Source: Azospirillum brasilense (GTDB taxonomy: Bacteria; Pseudomonadota; Alphaproteobacteria; Azospirillales; Azospirillaceae). Taken from it: DNA of 64,000 bases. Below the pieces are notes generated by a model. The model saw only the letters and a list, made by a program, of their open reading frames with translations. It searched no databases and was not told where the DNA came from. Position numbers and translations under genes: made by a program. The stretch is taken from contig NZ_VITH01000006.1 of NCBI RefSeq assembly GCF_007827815.1, positions 62,001-126,000 of the forward strand, in the 5' to 3' direction. Below are positions 46,601-54,180 of the stretch, one piece after another (the first letter of the stretch is position 1; each line of letters begins with the position of its first letter).

Positions 46601-47694
46601 CCCTGACGCTGGTGCCGGACCATGGCGCCGCCCTCAACGCGCTGTCCGTGTTGTGCCTGGACCTGCGACGCTTGGAGGAGGCCGAAGCCGGCTTCCGCAC
46701 GCTCATCGACCGCGACCCGGGGAGCGCCCAGGCCCGCTTCAACCTGTCGCTGGTCCTGCTGACCAGCGGCCGCCTGCGCGAAGGGTGGGAGCATTACGAG
46801 GAACGCTGGCGGATCGGCGAGATTCCCGTTCCCAAAGCGCCCGGCCGGCTGTGGACCGGCGAACCGCTGGAGGGACGCACCATCCTGCTGCACGCCGAGC
46901 AGGGGCATGGCGACACGCTGCAGTTCGCGCGCTACGCCCCGCTGGTGGCGGCGCGGGGCGGCCGCGTCCATCTGGCCGTGCACAACGGCCTGCGGCGCCT
47001 GATGGAGCGCCTTCCCGGGCTGGAGGGGGTGTACGACCTGTACGGCGGGTTGCCGGCGACAGAGTTCCACTGCCCGCTGCTCAGCCTGCCGCGCGCCTTC
47101 GGAACGGAGCTTGGCAGCATCCCCACGGCGGTCCCCTACCTGACCGCCGATCCGGCGGAGGTGGAGCACTGGCGGGCGCGCCTGCCCGCGGACGGGCGGC
47201 TCAAGGTCGGGCTCGTGTGGTCCGGCGACCCGCGCCCGCACAGCCCCAAGGCCAACGCGGTCGACCGGCGGCGCAGCCTGACCCTGGCCGCCCTGGCGCC
47301 GCTGGCCGCCGCCGGGGACGTTCTGTTCGTCAGCCTGCAGAAGGGCACCCCCGCGGAGCAGGCCAAGGAGCCGCCGCCCGGCATGGACCTGATCGACCCG
47401 ATGGACGCGGTGACGGATTTCGCGGACACGGCGGCGCTGATGCGCTGTCTGGACCTGATCGTCACGGTGGACACGTCGGTGGCCCATCTGGCCGGTGGGC
47501 TGGGCCTGCCGGTGTGGGTGCTGTCGCGGTTCTCCGGCTGCTGGCGCTGGCTCGAACACCGTGCGGACAGCCCCTGGTACCCGACGCTCCGGCTGTTCCA
47601 CCAGCCCGGCCCCGGCGACTGGGAGCCCGCCGTCGCCCAACTGGCTGAGGCGTTGACCGAGCGGCTGCGATCGCACGCGGCCCATCCGTTTTGA
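43612..47694 (+). CDS. Tandem TPR-glycosyltransferase protein (two fused TPR-GT modules, 1360 aa)
   Basis: The protein is an internal duplication. Module 1 has TPR repeats (about residues 10-330) then a GT9/GT41-like catalytic half (about 340-640). Module 2 has TPRs (about 660-1040) and a second catalytic half (about 1060-1350). Paired motifs recur about 720 residues apart: AEQGHGDTLHF (near 373) and AEQGHGDTLQF (near 1093); KVGLVWAG and KVGLVWSG; VTVDTSVCHLAGG (near 563) and VTVDTSVAHLAGG (near 1284); and a CWRWL...DSPWYPT block. Single-module relatives are often linked to glycosylation of surface proteins. It is cytosolic, without signal or helices. ATG 43612 is preferred over a start at 43540. 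Confidence 0.88.
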   Translation: MPLSSIPGRSAVLASPVAEAIRLERSGRPAAAEAVLRGILATDGTNEEAWLRLGGLALTDGRHGRAARCFARVMLLAPDRAQAMHNLAESLRLTGRKGRASIAFTRALRLRPDYPRALTAFALMMQDQGTGRGARHLAARALIADPAFAMGWRNLAMLLQPLNQPEAMVRLLRRAVLSDPGNAGLQAAHGIALCEIKEARRGQEALRRAVALAPGGAEPLGQLASGLMHAGDSDGALLASSRCRRIDPMASAADAQDALTWMMMGDFRRGTAAIRRALALDPGNPGVLTNAALLLHAGNGGDESVRWSLRVLHLDPTSTVARFNLSMSLLQRGDFARGWSLYEARWSMWGASYPSHAPAWDGGPLNGRSILLTAEQGHGDTLHFVRYATLLAERGGRVVLHVQPLLKRLLANTPGVTAVHGMDEEPPACDLCAPLLSLPRLVGTRLESIPAAMPYLRASAADRPAWRERLAGERRLKVGLVWAGEPRKGDMKANSVDRRRSLTLDALAPLAGIPGVAFYSLQIGEAGAQAKAPPPGMAVVDWTGHIRDFADTAAFIDELDLVVTVDTSVCHLAGGLGKPVWVLSRFDACWRWLGHREDSPWYPTMRLFYQDEPGVWEPPIARLAAALAALAAERGALPGPDTRQATQRVAERAPDPLGAGLTAALAAHRSGRLAEAAGGYRRALAADPARGDALHLLGLTALAGDDRGGDREEAGRWLDRAVAVEPARAVFRNSLGERHRSADRSEAAGRSYRQATMLDPGYAEPWVNLTKLSVAAGRPGDGVRLARRAVRLSPGLPDAWRGLTQAALEQGAATVAERAAQRALALAPADAEALGHAARLAGRRGDRDLAERLLGRVLRLAPESAPAWRERADLCLKGGGHAAALPMLQRALALAPDFPEALNNCGGALLGLRRREEAGRQYRRAIQLRPGYPDPWNNAGSALQERGDTAQALDHYRRAVALSPEHPVAYANMGETIRASAAGLADFRTAETLCRRALTLVPDHGAALNALSVLCLDLRRLEEAEAGFRTLIDRDPGSAQARFNLSLVLLTSGRLREGWEHYEERWRIGEIPVPKAPGRLWTGEPLEGRTILLHAEQGHGDTLQFARYAPLVAARGGRVHLAVHNGLRRLMERLPGLEGVYDLYGGLPATEFHCPLLSLPRAFGTELGSIPTAVPYLTADPAEVEHWRARLPADGRLKVGLVWSGDPRPHSPKANAVDRRRSLTLAALAPLAAAGDVLFVSLQKGTPAEQAKEPPPGMDLIDPMDAVTDFADTAALMRCLDLIVTVDTSVAHLAGGLGLPVWVLSRFSGCWRWLEHRADSPWYPTLRLFHQPGPGDWEPAVAQLAEALTERLRSHAAHPF

Positions 47695-47734
47695 CTGGCC
47701 GGCATGACCGGGAAGGGCCGTCGCGCGATCCGGA

Positions 47735-48505
47735 TCAGCGGAAGCGTCCGCCGCCGTCCATGTCGACCACCGCGCCCGACAGGTAGGTGACGCGCGGCGA
47801 GCTGAGGAGCGTGACCAGGGAGGCGATCTCCGTCGGTTCGGCGAGGCGCCCGAAGGGAAGATCGCCCAGGGCTTCGGCCCAGCGTTCCTCATCGTCGAAG
47901 CGCGTCTTGGCGCGCTTGCGGTAGACCGCCGCGACCCGGTCGGTGCGCGTCGCCGAGGGGTTCACCCCGAAGACGCGGACGTTCCAGTCGGTGCTGCGGG
48001 CGCCCACCGCCTGGGTGAAGGCGATCAGCGCCGCGTTGCCCGCCGAGCCGCAGGCGTAGTCCCAGCGCGGCGTCATGCCCATCATGCCGATGACGTTGAC
48101 GATGGTGCCGCCGCCGCGCTTCCGCATCGCCTCGACGAAGAGCTTCGTCATGTGGATGTAGCCGAAGACCTTCAGCTTCCACGCCGCTTCCCATTCGTCC
48201 ATGCCGAGGTCGAGGACGCTGCCGCCGGGGATCGCCCCGGCGTTGTTGATCAGCACGTCGATGTCGGGAAGCGCCGCAGCGAGCCGTTCGCGGGCCTCAC
48301 CGTTCGCAAGGTCGGCGGCCATCGTCTCGACCGCCACGCCGTGACGCTCGCGGATGCCCGCCGCCGCCGTCTCCAGCGCCGCCGCGTCGCGGGCGACCAG
48401 GACGGGCAGGGCGCCCTCGGCGGCGAAGGCCTCGGCGCAGGCGAGCCCGATGCCTTTTGAGCCCCCGGTGACGAGGACCCTTTTGCCGGACAGGTTCAAG
48501 TCCAT
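47735..48505 (-). CDS. Short-chain dehydrogenase/reductase with atypical active site
   Basis: This 256-residue Rossmann protein has the cofactor motif TGGSKGIG (residues 13-20) and NNAG (87-90). Where classical SDRs have Ser and YxxxK, this protein reads VNVIGMMG and DYACGSAGNAAL. The Tyr is kept (Y150), but the Lys position is Ser (S154) and the catalytic Ser position is not Ser. It may belong to a divergent SDR branch with altered chemistry. It is the last gene of the amide-catabolism-like operon, 3 bases after the NodB-fold hydrolase gene. Confidence 0.88.
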   Translation of the reverse strand: MDLNLSGKRVLVTGGSKGIGLACAEAFAAEGALPVLVARDAAALETAAAGIRERHGVAVETMAADLANGEARERLAAALPDIDVLINNAGAIPGGSVLDLGMDEWEAAWKLKVFGYIHMTKLFVEAMRKRGGGTIVNVIGMMGMTPRWDYACGSAGNAALIAFTQAVGARSTDWNVRVFGVNPSATRTDRVAAVYRKRAKTRFDDEERWAEALGDLPFGRLAEPTEIASLVTLLSSPRVTYLSGAVVDMDGGGRFR

Positions 48506-48508
48506 TGC

Positions 48509-49399
48509 TCAGCCCTCCGCTTGGTCGGTTGCCGGTTCTGCCGCCGCGTACCAGTCCGCGATCTGCGGGCCGGTGGCGAAGGCGACGTGCGGCGAGGCCT
48601 GCAGCAGGTCGAGCATGGCTTCCAGCTCGTGCAGCCGGTGCGGCACCGCGATCAGGTGCGGGTGCAGGCCGATGGCCAGGACGCACGGGTTCTCCGCGCA
48701 CTCGCGCTCGAACAGCCGCAGCGTGTGGCCGAGCCGGCTCAGCATCTCGCCCGTCGCGTGCTTCTCGATGGCATAGACGATGGAGTCGTTGATTTCCAGG
48801 TTGTAGGGCATGGCGAGCAGCGGGCCGTGGGCGGTGCGCATCCAGCTCGGCAGGTCGTCGACCACCCAGTCGAACACATGGTCGATGCCCTGGCGGCGCA
48901 GCAGGTCGGGCGTCTGCACCGTTTCGCGCAGGCCGGGGCTCAGCCAGCCGCGCGGGCGCGTGCCGGTGAAGCGCTCGATGCGGTCCAGCGCCGCCTCGAT
49001 CAGCGCCTCCTCGCCGTCGCCGGCGTGGTTGATCGCCTTCTGGTGCATGCCATGGCCGATGAACTCCCAGCCGGCGGCGAGCATGGCCTCGGCGGCCTGC
49101 GGGTAGGCGTCGATGACGCCGGCGTTCAAGCTGGTCGAGGCGGGCACGCCGCGGTCGCGGAACAGCTTCAGGATGCGCGGCAGGCCGCTGCGCATGCCGT
49201 AGTCGGCCCAGCTGAAATTCGGCACGTCCGGCACCGTTTCCCGCCCGTGCGGCGGGGTGATGATGGTGCGCGGCATCGCCTCGTCGAAGCGCCAGTTCTC
49301 CACGTTGACGACCAGATGGGCGATGATCCGCCGCCCCTGGAAGTCGGGCAGAGCCGGCCGCGCGTCGGACAGGCGGTAGCTGATCCGGGGGTTGGTCAT
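48509..49399 (-). CDS. Polysaccharide deacetylase/PuuE-allantoinase-like (NodB fold) hydrolase
   Basis: This 296-residue protein has a NodB-type fold similar in size to PuuE allantoinases, with HLVVNVENW early, WEFIGHGMHQKAIN as a metal-binding HxxxH-like segment, SPGLRETVQT and IGLHPHLIAVPHRL. These enzymes use one divalent metal to cleave amide bonds, including cyclic ureides and imides. No signal peptide is present, so it acts in the cytosol, not on wall polysaccharide. The ATG overlaps the importer ATPase stop. In this operon it may open a cyclic amide or imide before the amidase acts. Confidence 0.82.
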   Translation of the reverse strand: MTNPRISYRLSDARPALPDFQGRRIIAHLVVNVENWRFDEAMPRTIITPPHGRETVPDVPNFSWADYGMRSGLPRILKLFRDRGVPASTSLNAGVIDAYPQAAEAMLAAGWEFIGHGMHQKAINHAGDGEEALIEAALDRIERFTGTRPRGWLSPGLRETVQTPDLLRRQGIDHVFDWVVDDLPSWMRTAHGPLLAMPYNLEINDSIVYAIEKHATGEMLSRLGHTLRLFERECAENPCVLAIGLHPHLIAVPHRLHELEAMLDLLQASPHVAFATGPQIADWYAAAEPATDQAEG

Positions 49400-50163
49400 G
49401 CGTGTTCCTTCTGGGCTTCGCGCATCTCGGCCATGATGGCGGCCTTGTGCCGGATGAAGGCCGGGTCGGTGAGCTGGTCCACCGAGCGGGGCCGCGGCAG
49501 GTCCACGGTGATCTCGCGGGTGATCCGCCCCGGCCGGGCCGACATGATGCAGATGCGGTCGGCGAGCAGGATCGCCTCGTCGATGTCGTGGGTGACGAAC
49601 AGCACCGTGGTGCCGAGCGACTGCCAGACGTCGAGGAGAAGCTGCTGCATGCTCATGCGCGTCTGGGCGTCGAGCGCGCCGAACGGCTCGTCCATCAGCA
49701 GCGCCTTGGGGTCCATGACCAGGGCGCGGGCGATGCCGACGCGCTGGCGCATGCCGCCGGAGAGCTGCGAGGGCAGGGAATGGGCGAAGCGCTCCAGCCC
49801 GACGAGGCGGAGAAGCTCGCGGATCTTCGGCTCGTATTCGGCGCGCGGGCGCTTCTGGACGCTCGGCCCGAAGGCGATGTTCTGCTCCACCGTCAGCCAG
49901 GGCAGCAGGGCCGCCTCCTGGAAAACGACGGCGCGTTCCGGGCCGGGGCTGTCGACCGTGCCGCCGTTGAAGGACAGCGCGCCGGAGGTCATCTCCTCGA
50001 AGCCGGCGATCAGGTTGAGCAGGGTGGATTTGCCGCAGCCCGAAGGGCCGAGCAGGGCGACGAACTCGCCTTCGCCGATGTCGAGATTGACGCGGTCGAG
50101 TGCGATGACCGGCTGCTTGCCGGGATAGGTCTTGACGACCTCGCGGAAACGTATGGTGCCCAT
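49396..50163 (-). CDS. NitT/TauT-type ABC importer ATPase (TauB-like)
   Basis: This 255-residue ATPase has Walker A GPSGCGKST, Q-loop VFQEAALLPWLTV, signature LSGGMRQRVGIARA, Walker B ALLMDEPFGALD and H-loop VTHDIDEA. It is the third importer gene in the order binding protein, permease, ATPase. Its stop overlaps the hydrolase start by 4 bases. Confidence 0.93.
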   Translation of the reverse strand: MGTIRFREVVKTYPGKQPVIALDRVNLDIGEGEFVALLGPSGCGKSTLLNLIAGFEEMTSGALSFNGGTVDSPGPERAVVFQEAALLPWLTVEQNIAFGPSVQKRPRAEYEPKIRELLRLVGLERFAHSLPSQLSGGMRQRVGIARALVMDPKALLMDEPFGALDAQTRMSMQQLLLDVWQSLGTTVLFVTHDIDEAILLADRICIMSARPGRITREITVDLPRPRSVDQLTDPAFIRHKAAIMAEMREAQKEHA

Positions 50164-50178
50164 GTTTGTCTCCGTGCT

Positions 50179-51060
50179 TCAGCGCGAGGCGGATTGGAGG
50201 CGGCGCCAGCGCAGGGCCCAGTGCTCGACGGTGACGATCAGGCGGTCGCTCAGCAGGCCCATGGCCCCGATCGACAGCATGTCGGCGATGACCACGTCCA
50301 TGCGGCCGACGTAGTAGGCGTCCCACAGCACGTAGCCGAGCCCCGACTTGACCGCGACCATCTCGGAGACGATCACCGCCGTCCAGGCGATGCCCAGACC
50401 GATGCGCAGGCCCGTGAAGATCGCCGGCAGCGCCGCCGGCAGGACCACGCGACGCAGCACGTCGAAGCGGCTGGCTCCCATCATCTCGGCCGCCCGGATC
50501 CAGTTGCGGTCGACGTCGCGGGCGCCGTGCGTGGCGTTCACCACGACCGGGTAGAAGCCGCCGAGTGCGATCAGGAAGATCGCGCCCATGTCCTGGATGC
50601 CGAACACCGCGATGGAGAAGGGCAGCCACGCCGTGATGGGGATGGGGCGGAGAAGCTGGATCGTCGGGTCCACCGTGCCGGACACGGCGCGGCTCCAGCC
50701 GATCATGACGCCCGCCGGGATGCCGATGGCCATGGCGAGCACGAAGCCCTGGGCGACGCGCATGGACGAGAACAGCACGTTGCTCAGCCAGGTGCCGCTG
50801 TAGGGGTTGAGGCCCATGCCCTGCGGGCCGAAGGCCCAGACGACCCAGGCGTCCCACACCCGGTCGGGGGTCGGCAGGACGCCGCCGGCCAGCGAGCCGC
50901 CTGATCCGGCGAGCTGCCACGCCACGATCACCAGGACAGGCAGCAGCGCCGCGCGCATCGCCGCCCCGGTGCGTCCCGCCGGGAACAGGCCCCGGCTCTT
51001 CACCTTGGGAGCCGCCGGCACGGGGGCCGCGTCCAAGGCTCTTGCGGGCGCGTCATTCAT
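50179..51060 (-). CDS. NitT/TauT-type ABC importer permease (TauC-like)
   Basis: This 293-residue membrane protein has an N-terminal Pro/Ala-rich extension of about 35 residues, then about six helices. An EAA loop is visible (EMMGASRFDVLRRVVLPAALP). GGAGG precedes the ATG at 51060. It probably acts as a homodimer with the single ATPase. Confidence 0.92.
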   Translation of the reverse strand: MNDAPARALDAAPVPAAPKVKSRGLFPAGRTGAAMRAALLPVLVIVAWQLAGSGGSLAGGVLPTPDRVWDAWVVWAFGPQGMGLNPYSGTWLSNVLFSSMRVAQGFVLAMAIGIPAGVMIGWSRAVSGTVDPTIQLLRPIPITAWLPFSIAVFGIQDMGAIFLIALGGFYPVVVNATHGARDVDRNWIRAAEMMGASRFDVLRRVVLPAALPAIFTGLRIGLGIAWTAVIVSEMVAVKSGLGYVLWDAYYVGRMDVVIADMLSIGAMGLLSDRLIVTVEHWALRWRRLQSASR

Positions 51061-51106
51061 CACTCCAGTCCTCCGCCATTCTTGTCGGCCGCCACACGGT
51101 CGGAAT

Positions 51107-51128
51107 GCCGCCCGCCGAAGCGGGCGGC
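51107..51128. promoter_or_regulatory. Intercistronic hairpin between the binding-protein and permease genes
   Basis: GCCGCCCGC / GCGGGCGGC with a CGAA tetraloop forms a perfect 9-bp stem just after the binding-protein gene. Such hairpins commonly protect binding-protein mRNA or attenuate permease expression. No U-run follows. Confidence 0.6.
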
Positions 51129-51139
51129 GGCGTTCCAAA

Positions 51140-52126
51140 TCACTGAGCCTTCTCGACGAAGGAGGCGTCCCAGTACTTCTCGATCTCGCCCGACACGTCC
51201 TTCGGGATGACGCCCAGCTCGTTGAAGGCCTTGGCCTGACGCTTGATCTGGTCGACCGTGGTGACGGAGCCAAGCTCGATCACCTTGGACGCCTCGGCGG
51301 CGAGCTTGGTGTCGAGGCCGGTCAGCGACGCGTAGGCCTTGGTGAACTCGTCCGGCGAGGCGGCGAGCTTCTTCTGCGCCTGGAGATAGGCCCAGACGAA
51401 GCGTTCCATGGCCGGGCGCTTCTCGGCCATCGACTTGCGGTTGGCGGCGAGCATGCCGAGTTCCGCGCCGACCGACTTGGACTGGCTGTATTCGAGATTC
51501 TTGGCGAAGAAGCCGTAGCCCTCCATCACCGGGATGGATTCGAAGGGCTCCCAGGTGACGATGGCGTCGACCTCGCCGCGCTGCAGGGCCTGATCGAAGT
51601 TGGCGCCGCCGCCCTGGATGTTGACGGCCTGGAAGCTGTTGTAGGGGATGTTCTTCTCGGTCAGGGTCGCGGCGAACTGGAACCACACCGCCGAACCGGG
51701 GGCGATGGCGACCTTCTTGCCCTTCAGGTCGTCCCAGCTGTCGAGCTTAACGCCCTTGCGGCCGATCACGTATTTCGGCGAGCTGCCGACGCCCATGACG
51801 CCGACCATGTCGGTGGCGCCCTGGGCCAGCGAGATCGCGAGGTCGGCCGGCCCGACCGTGGCCATGTCGAGGGAGCCGGCGAGCAGCGCGGTGCGCGCGT
51901 CGGCGTAGCGGGCGAATTCGACCGTCTTCAGCTCGACGCCGAGCTTCTTGAGGTCGTCGGTGATCATCACCACCGGGGCGAGATGGCCCACCTTCTGATA
52001 ACCCACCGTCAGCTCGACCGGCTTCGGCAGGGGAGCGGGTTCCGCCGCGTGCGCGGCGGGCGACAAGGCCAGACATCCGGCGATGACCGCGCCGATGGTG
52101 TTGAGACCCAGATGCTTCCAGTTCAT
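51140..52126 (-). CDS. TauA/SsuA-type ABC importer binding protein
   Basis: This 328-residue protein has a signal peptide (MNWKHLGLNTIGAVIAGCLALSPAAHAAE-type start, cleavage after AHA) and a TauA/NMT1 fold with VGYQKVGHLAPVV and ATVGPADLAISLAQG. It supplies the importer at 49396-51060. The neighbouring amidase, NodB-fold hydrolase and CoA enzymes suggest an amide or carboxamide ligand rather than taurine; no taurine dioxygenase or desulfonating enzyme is present. Confidence 0.9.
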   Translation of the reverse strand: MNWKHLGLNTIGAVIAGCLALSPAAHAAEPAPLPKPVELTVGYQKVGHLAPVVMITDDLKKLGVELKTVEFARYADARTALLAGSLDMATVGPADLAISLAQGATDMVGVMGVGSSPKYVIGRKGVKLDSWDDLKGKKVAIAPGSAVWFQFAATLTEKNIPYNSFQAVNIQGGGANFDQALQRGEVDAIVTWEPFESIPVMEGYGFFAKNLEYSQSKSVGAELGMLAANRKSMAEKRPAMERFVWAYLQAQKKLAASPDEFTKAYASLTGLDTKLAAEASKVIELGSVTTVDQIKRQAKAFNELGVIPKDVSGEIEKYWDASFVEKAQ

Positions 52127-52177
52127 GACTTGTCTCCCTGTTTATGGTTCGCCGCCCCGTGGGGCCGATCCTCCGCC

Positions 52178-52987
52178 TTACGTTCCCTTGAAACCGGGTT
52201 CTCTTTTTTGCGCGAAGGCGGCACGCCCCTCCGCGTAATCGGCGCTGGCGAAGCAGCGGGCGACGAGGGCGTCCACCGCTTCGGTGTCGGGCGGACCGTC
52301 GGTCCGCAGCGCTTCCAGCATGGCCCGCTTCGCCGCGCGCAGCGTCAGCGGCGCGTTTCCGGCGATCAGGCCGATATAGTCCTCCACAGCGCCGTCGAAG
52401 GCGGACGCGGCGGCCACGCGCTGGACGATGCCGAGGCTCGCCGCCTCGTCCGCCGTCACGATGCGCGCGCTGAACAGCAGGTCGGCGGCCGCCGCGGCGC
52501 CCATCCGTTGCACCACAAGGCGCACCAGGGGGAAGCCGTAGCCGAGGCCGAGCCGGGCCCCCGGCATGCGGAAGCGCGCGCCGTCGTCGCTGAGCCGCAG
52601 GTCGCAGCACAGCGCCAGTTCCAGCCCGCCGCCGAAACAGATGCCGCGGATGGCCGCGACCGTGGGCACCGGGGCGTTGAGGAGCGCCTCGGTCGCCGCC
52701 GACACCGCCTCCTCGTAAGCGGCGGCCTGGGCCGCGTCGGCGCGGACGGTGCCGAATTCGGAAATGTCGGCCCCGGCGGAGAAGGCGCGCTCCCCAGCAC
52801 CCCGGACCAGCAGGACACGGACCGCGGTGTCGGCCACGGCGCGGCCGATGCGCTCGGGCAGGGAGCGCCACATCTCCAGCGTCATCGCGTTGAGCCGCCG
52901 GGGCTGGTCGAGCGTCAAGCGGGCGATTCCGCCGGACACGTCAAGCCCCACCACGCCGCCAACCGCTCCCGGTTCCTGCTCGGCCAT
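52178..52987 (-). CDS. Enoyl-CoA hydratase/isomerase-family protein lacking the catalytic glutamates
   Basis: This 269-residue crotonase-fold protein has the CoA/oxyanion motifs ERAFSAGADISEF and GGGLELALCCDLRL. At the positions of the two catalytic Glu of classical hydratases the sequence reads MPGARLGLG and AAAAADLL, so both Glu seem absent. Simple hydration is therefore doubtful; the fold also supports decarboxylases, isomerases, hydrolases and ring-opening enzymes. It overlaps the CoA-transferase stop by one base and probably acts on the CoA thioester that enzyme makes. Confidence 0.88.
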   Translation of the reverse strand: MAEQEPGAVGGVVGLDVSGGIARLTLDQPRRLNAMTLEMWRSLPERIGRAVADTAVRVLLVRGAGERAFSAGADISEFGTVRADAAQAAAYEEAVSAATEALLNAPVPTVAAIRGICFGGGLELALCCDLRLSDDGARFRMPGARLGLGYGFPLVRLVVQRMGAAAAADLLFSARIVTADEAASLGIVQRVAAASAFDGAVEDYIGLIAGNAPLTLRAAKRAMLEALRTDGPPDTEAVDALVARCFASADYAEGRAAFAQKREPGFKGT

Positions 52988-54180
52988 CAGACGATCCCCT
53001 GTGCCTTGAGGGCGGCGACGTCCGCCGCGGACAGGCCGATGGCGCCCAGCACCTCCGCCGTGTGCTCGCCCGCGTCGGGGGCGGGCCGTTCGATGCGGGC
53101 CGGGGTGCGCGACAGGCCGACCGGCTGCCCGACGAGGCGCATGGCGCCGCGCGCGGGATGCTCGCAGGGCACGGCGATGCCGAGATGGCCGACCTGCGGG
53201 TCGGCGAAGACCTCGTCCATGCGGTAGATCGGCCCCGCCGGAACCCCTTCCTCCTCCAGCCGCGCCAGCCATTCCGCGGTCTTGCGGGTGCGGAACACCT
53301 CCTCCAGCAGCGGCTTGAGCGTCGGGCGGTTGCGGAAGCGCTGCTCCTGCGTGGCGAACTCGGGGGCGTTGGCGAGATCCTCGCGCTCGATGGCCCGGCA
53401 GAAGGACTGCCACTGGCCGTCGCCGCCGACGCCGATGTTCAAGTGGCCGTCGGCCGTCGCCATCACGCCCATGGGGGTCGAATAGGGGTGGTCGTTGCCC
53501 GCCGGCTGCGGGACCTCGCCCTCCACCAGATAGCGCGCCGCCTGGAAATCCATCAGGGCGATCTGGGACTCCAGAAGCGAGGTCTGGACCCACTGCCCCT
53601 CGCCGGAGCGGTCGCGCTCCGACAGGGCGACCAGGATGCCGATGGCCGCATACAGGCCGGAGGCGCTGTCGGCGACCGCGATGCCCGCCCGCACCGGACC
53701 CTGGCCGGGAAGGCCGGTGACGCTCATCAGCCCGCCCATGCCCTGGGCGATCTGGTCGAAGCCGGCGCGCTCGCGGTAGGGGCCGGTCTGGCCGTAGCCG
53801 GAGATCGAGGCCAGGATGATCCGCGGGTTCACCGCCTTCAGCGCGTCGTAGCCGATGCCGAGGCGGTCCTTCACGTCGGGCCGGTAGTTCTCGACCACCA
53901 CGTCGGCCGTGCGCACCAGCTCCAGGAACAGCTCACGGCCCTGCGGGGTGCGGAGGTTGAGCGACAGCGACCGCTTGTTGCGGTGCAGGTTCAGCATGTC
54001 GTAGCCGTGCCGGGGGCCGCTCATCCCCTCGTTGCGGTCGACGCCCGGCGGCGCCTCGACCTTGATGACGTCGGCCCCGAAGTCGGCGAGCACGCGGCAG
54101 CAGGTCGGGCCGGCGCGCACGCGCGTGAGATCCAGGACTCGGATGTGCTCAAGAGCTTTTGCGGGTTCGGATCGGGTCAT
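52987..54180 (-). CDS. Family III CoA-transferase (CaiB/BaiF/formyl-CoA transferase class)
   Basis: This 397-residue enzyme activates a carboxylic acid by moving CoA from another thioester. It has the family start VLDLTRVRAGPTCCRVLADFGADVIKVE, NKRSLSLNL, and the catalytic-aspartate region AGIAVADSASGLYAAIGIL. The product would pass to the crotonase-fold protein. Its start overlaps the amidase stop by 4 bases, which places acid activation directly after amide hydrolysis. Confidence 0.93.
   Translation of the reverse strand: MTRSEPAKALEHIRVLDLTRVRAGPTCCRVLADFGADVIKVEAPPGVDRNEGMSGPRHGYDMLNLHRNKRSLSLNLRTPQGRELFLELVRTADVVVENYRPDVKDRLGIGYDALKAVNPRIILASISGYGQTGPYRERAGFDQIAQGMGGLMSVTGLPGQGPVRAGIAVADSASGLYAAIGILVALSERDRSGEGQWVQTSLLESQIALMDFQAARYLVEGEVPQPAGNDHPYSTPMGVMATADGHLNIGVGGDGQWQSFCRAIEREDLANAPEFATQEQRFRNRPTLKPLLEEVFRTRKTAEWLARLEEEGVPAGPIYRMDEVFADPQVGHLGIAVPCEHPARGAMRLVGQPVGLSRTPARIERPAPDAGEHTAEVLGAIGLSAADVAALKAQGIV

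Noticed and set aside
43489-47892. 1467-residue minus-strand reading frame opposite the TPR-glycosyltransferase gene
   Set aside because: Low-complexity Arg/Gly/Gln-rich translation with no domain; an antisense artefact of high GC, while the plus strand has two clear motif-bearing modules.
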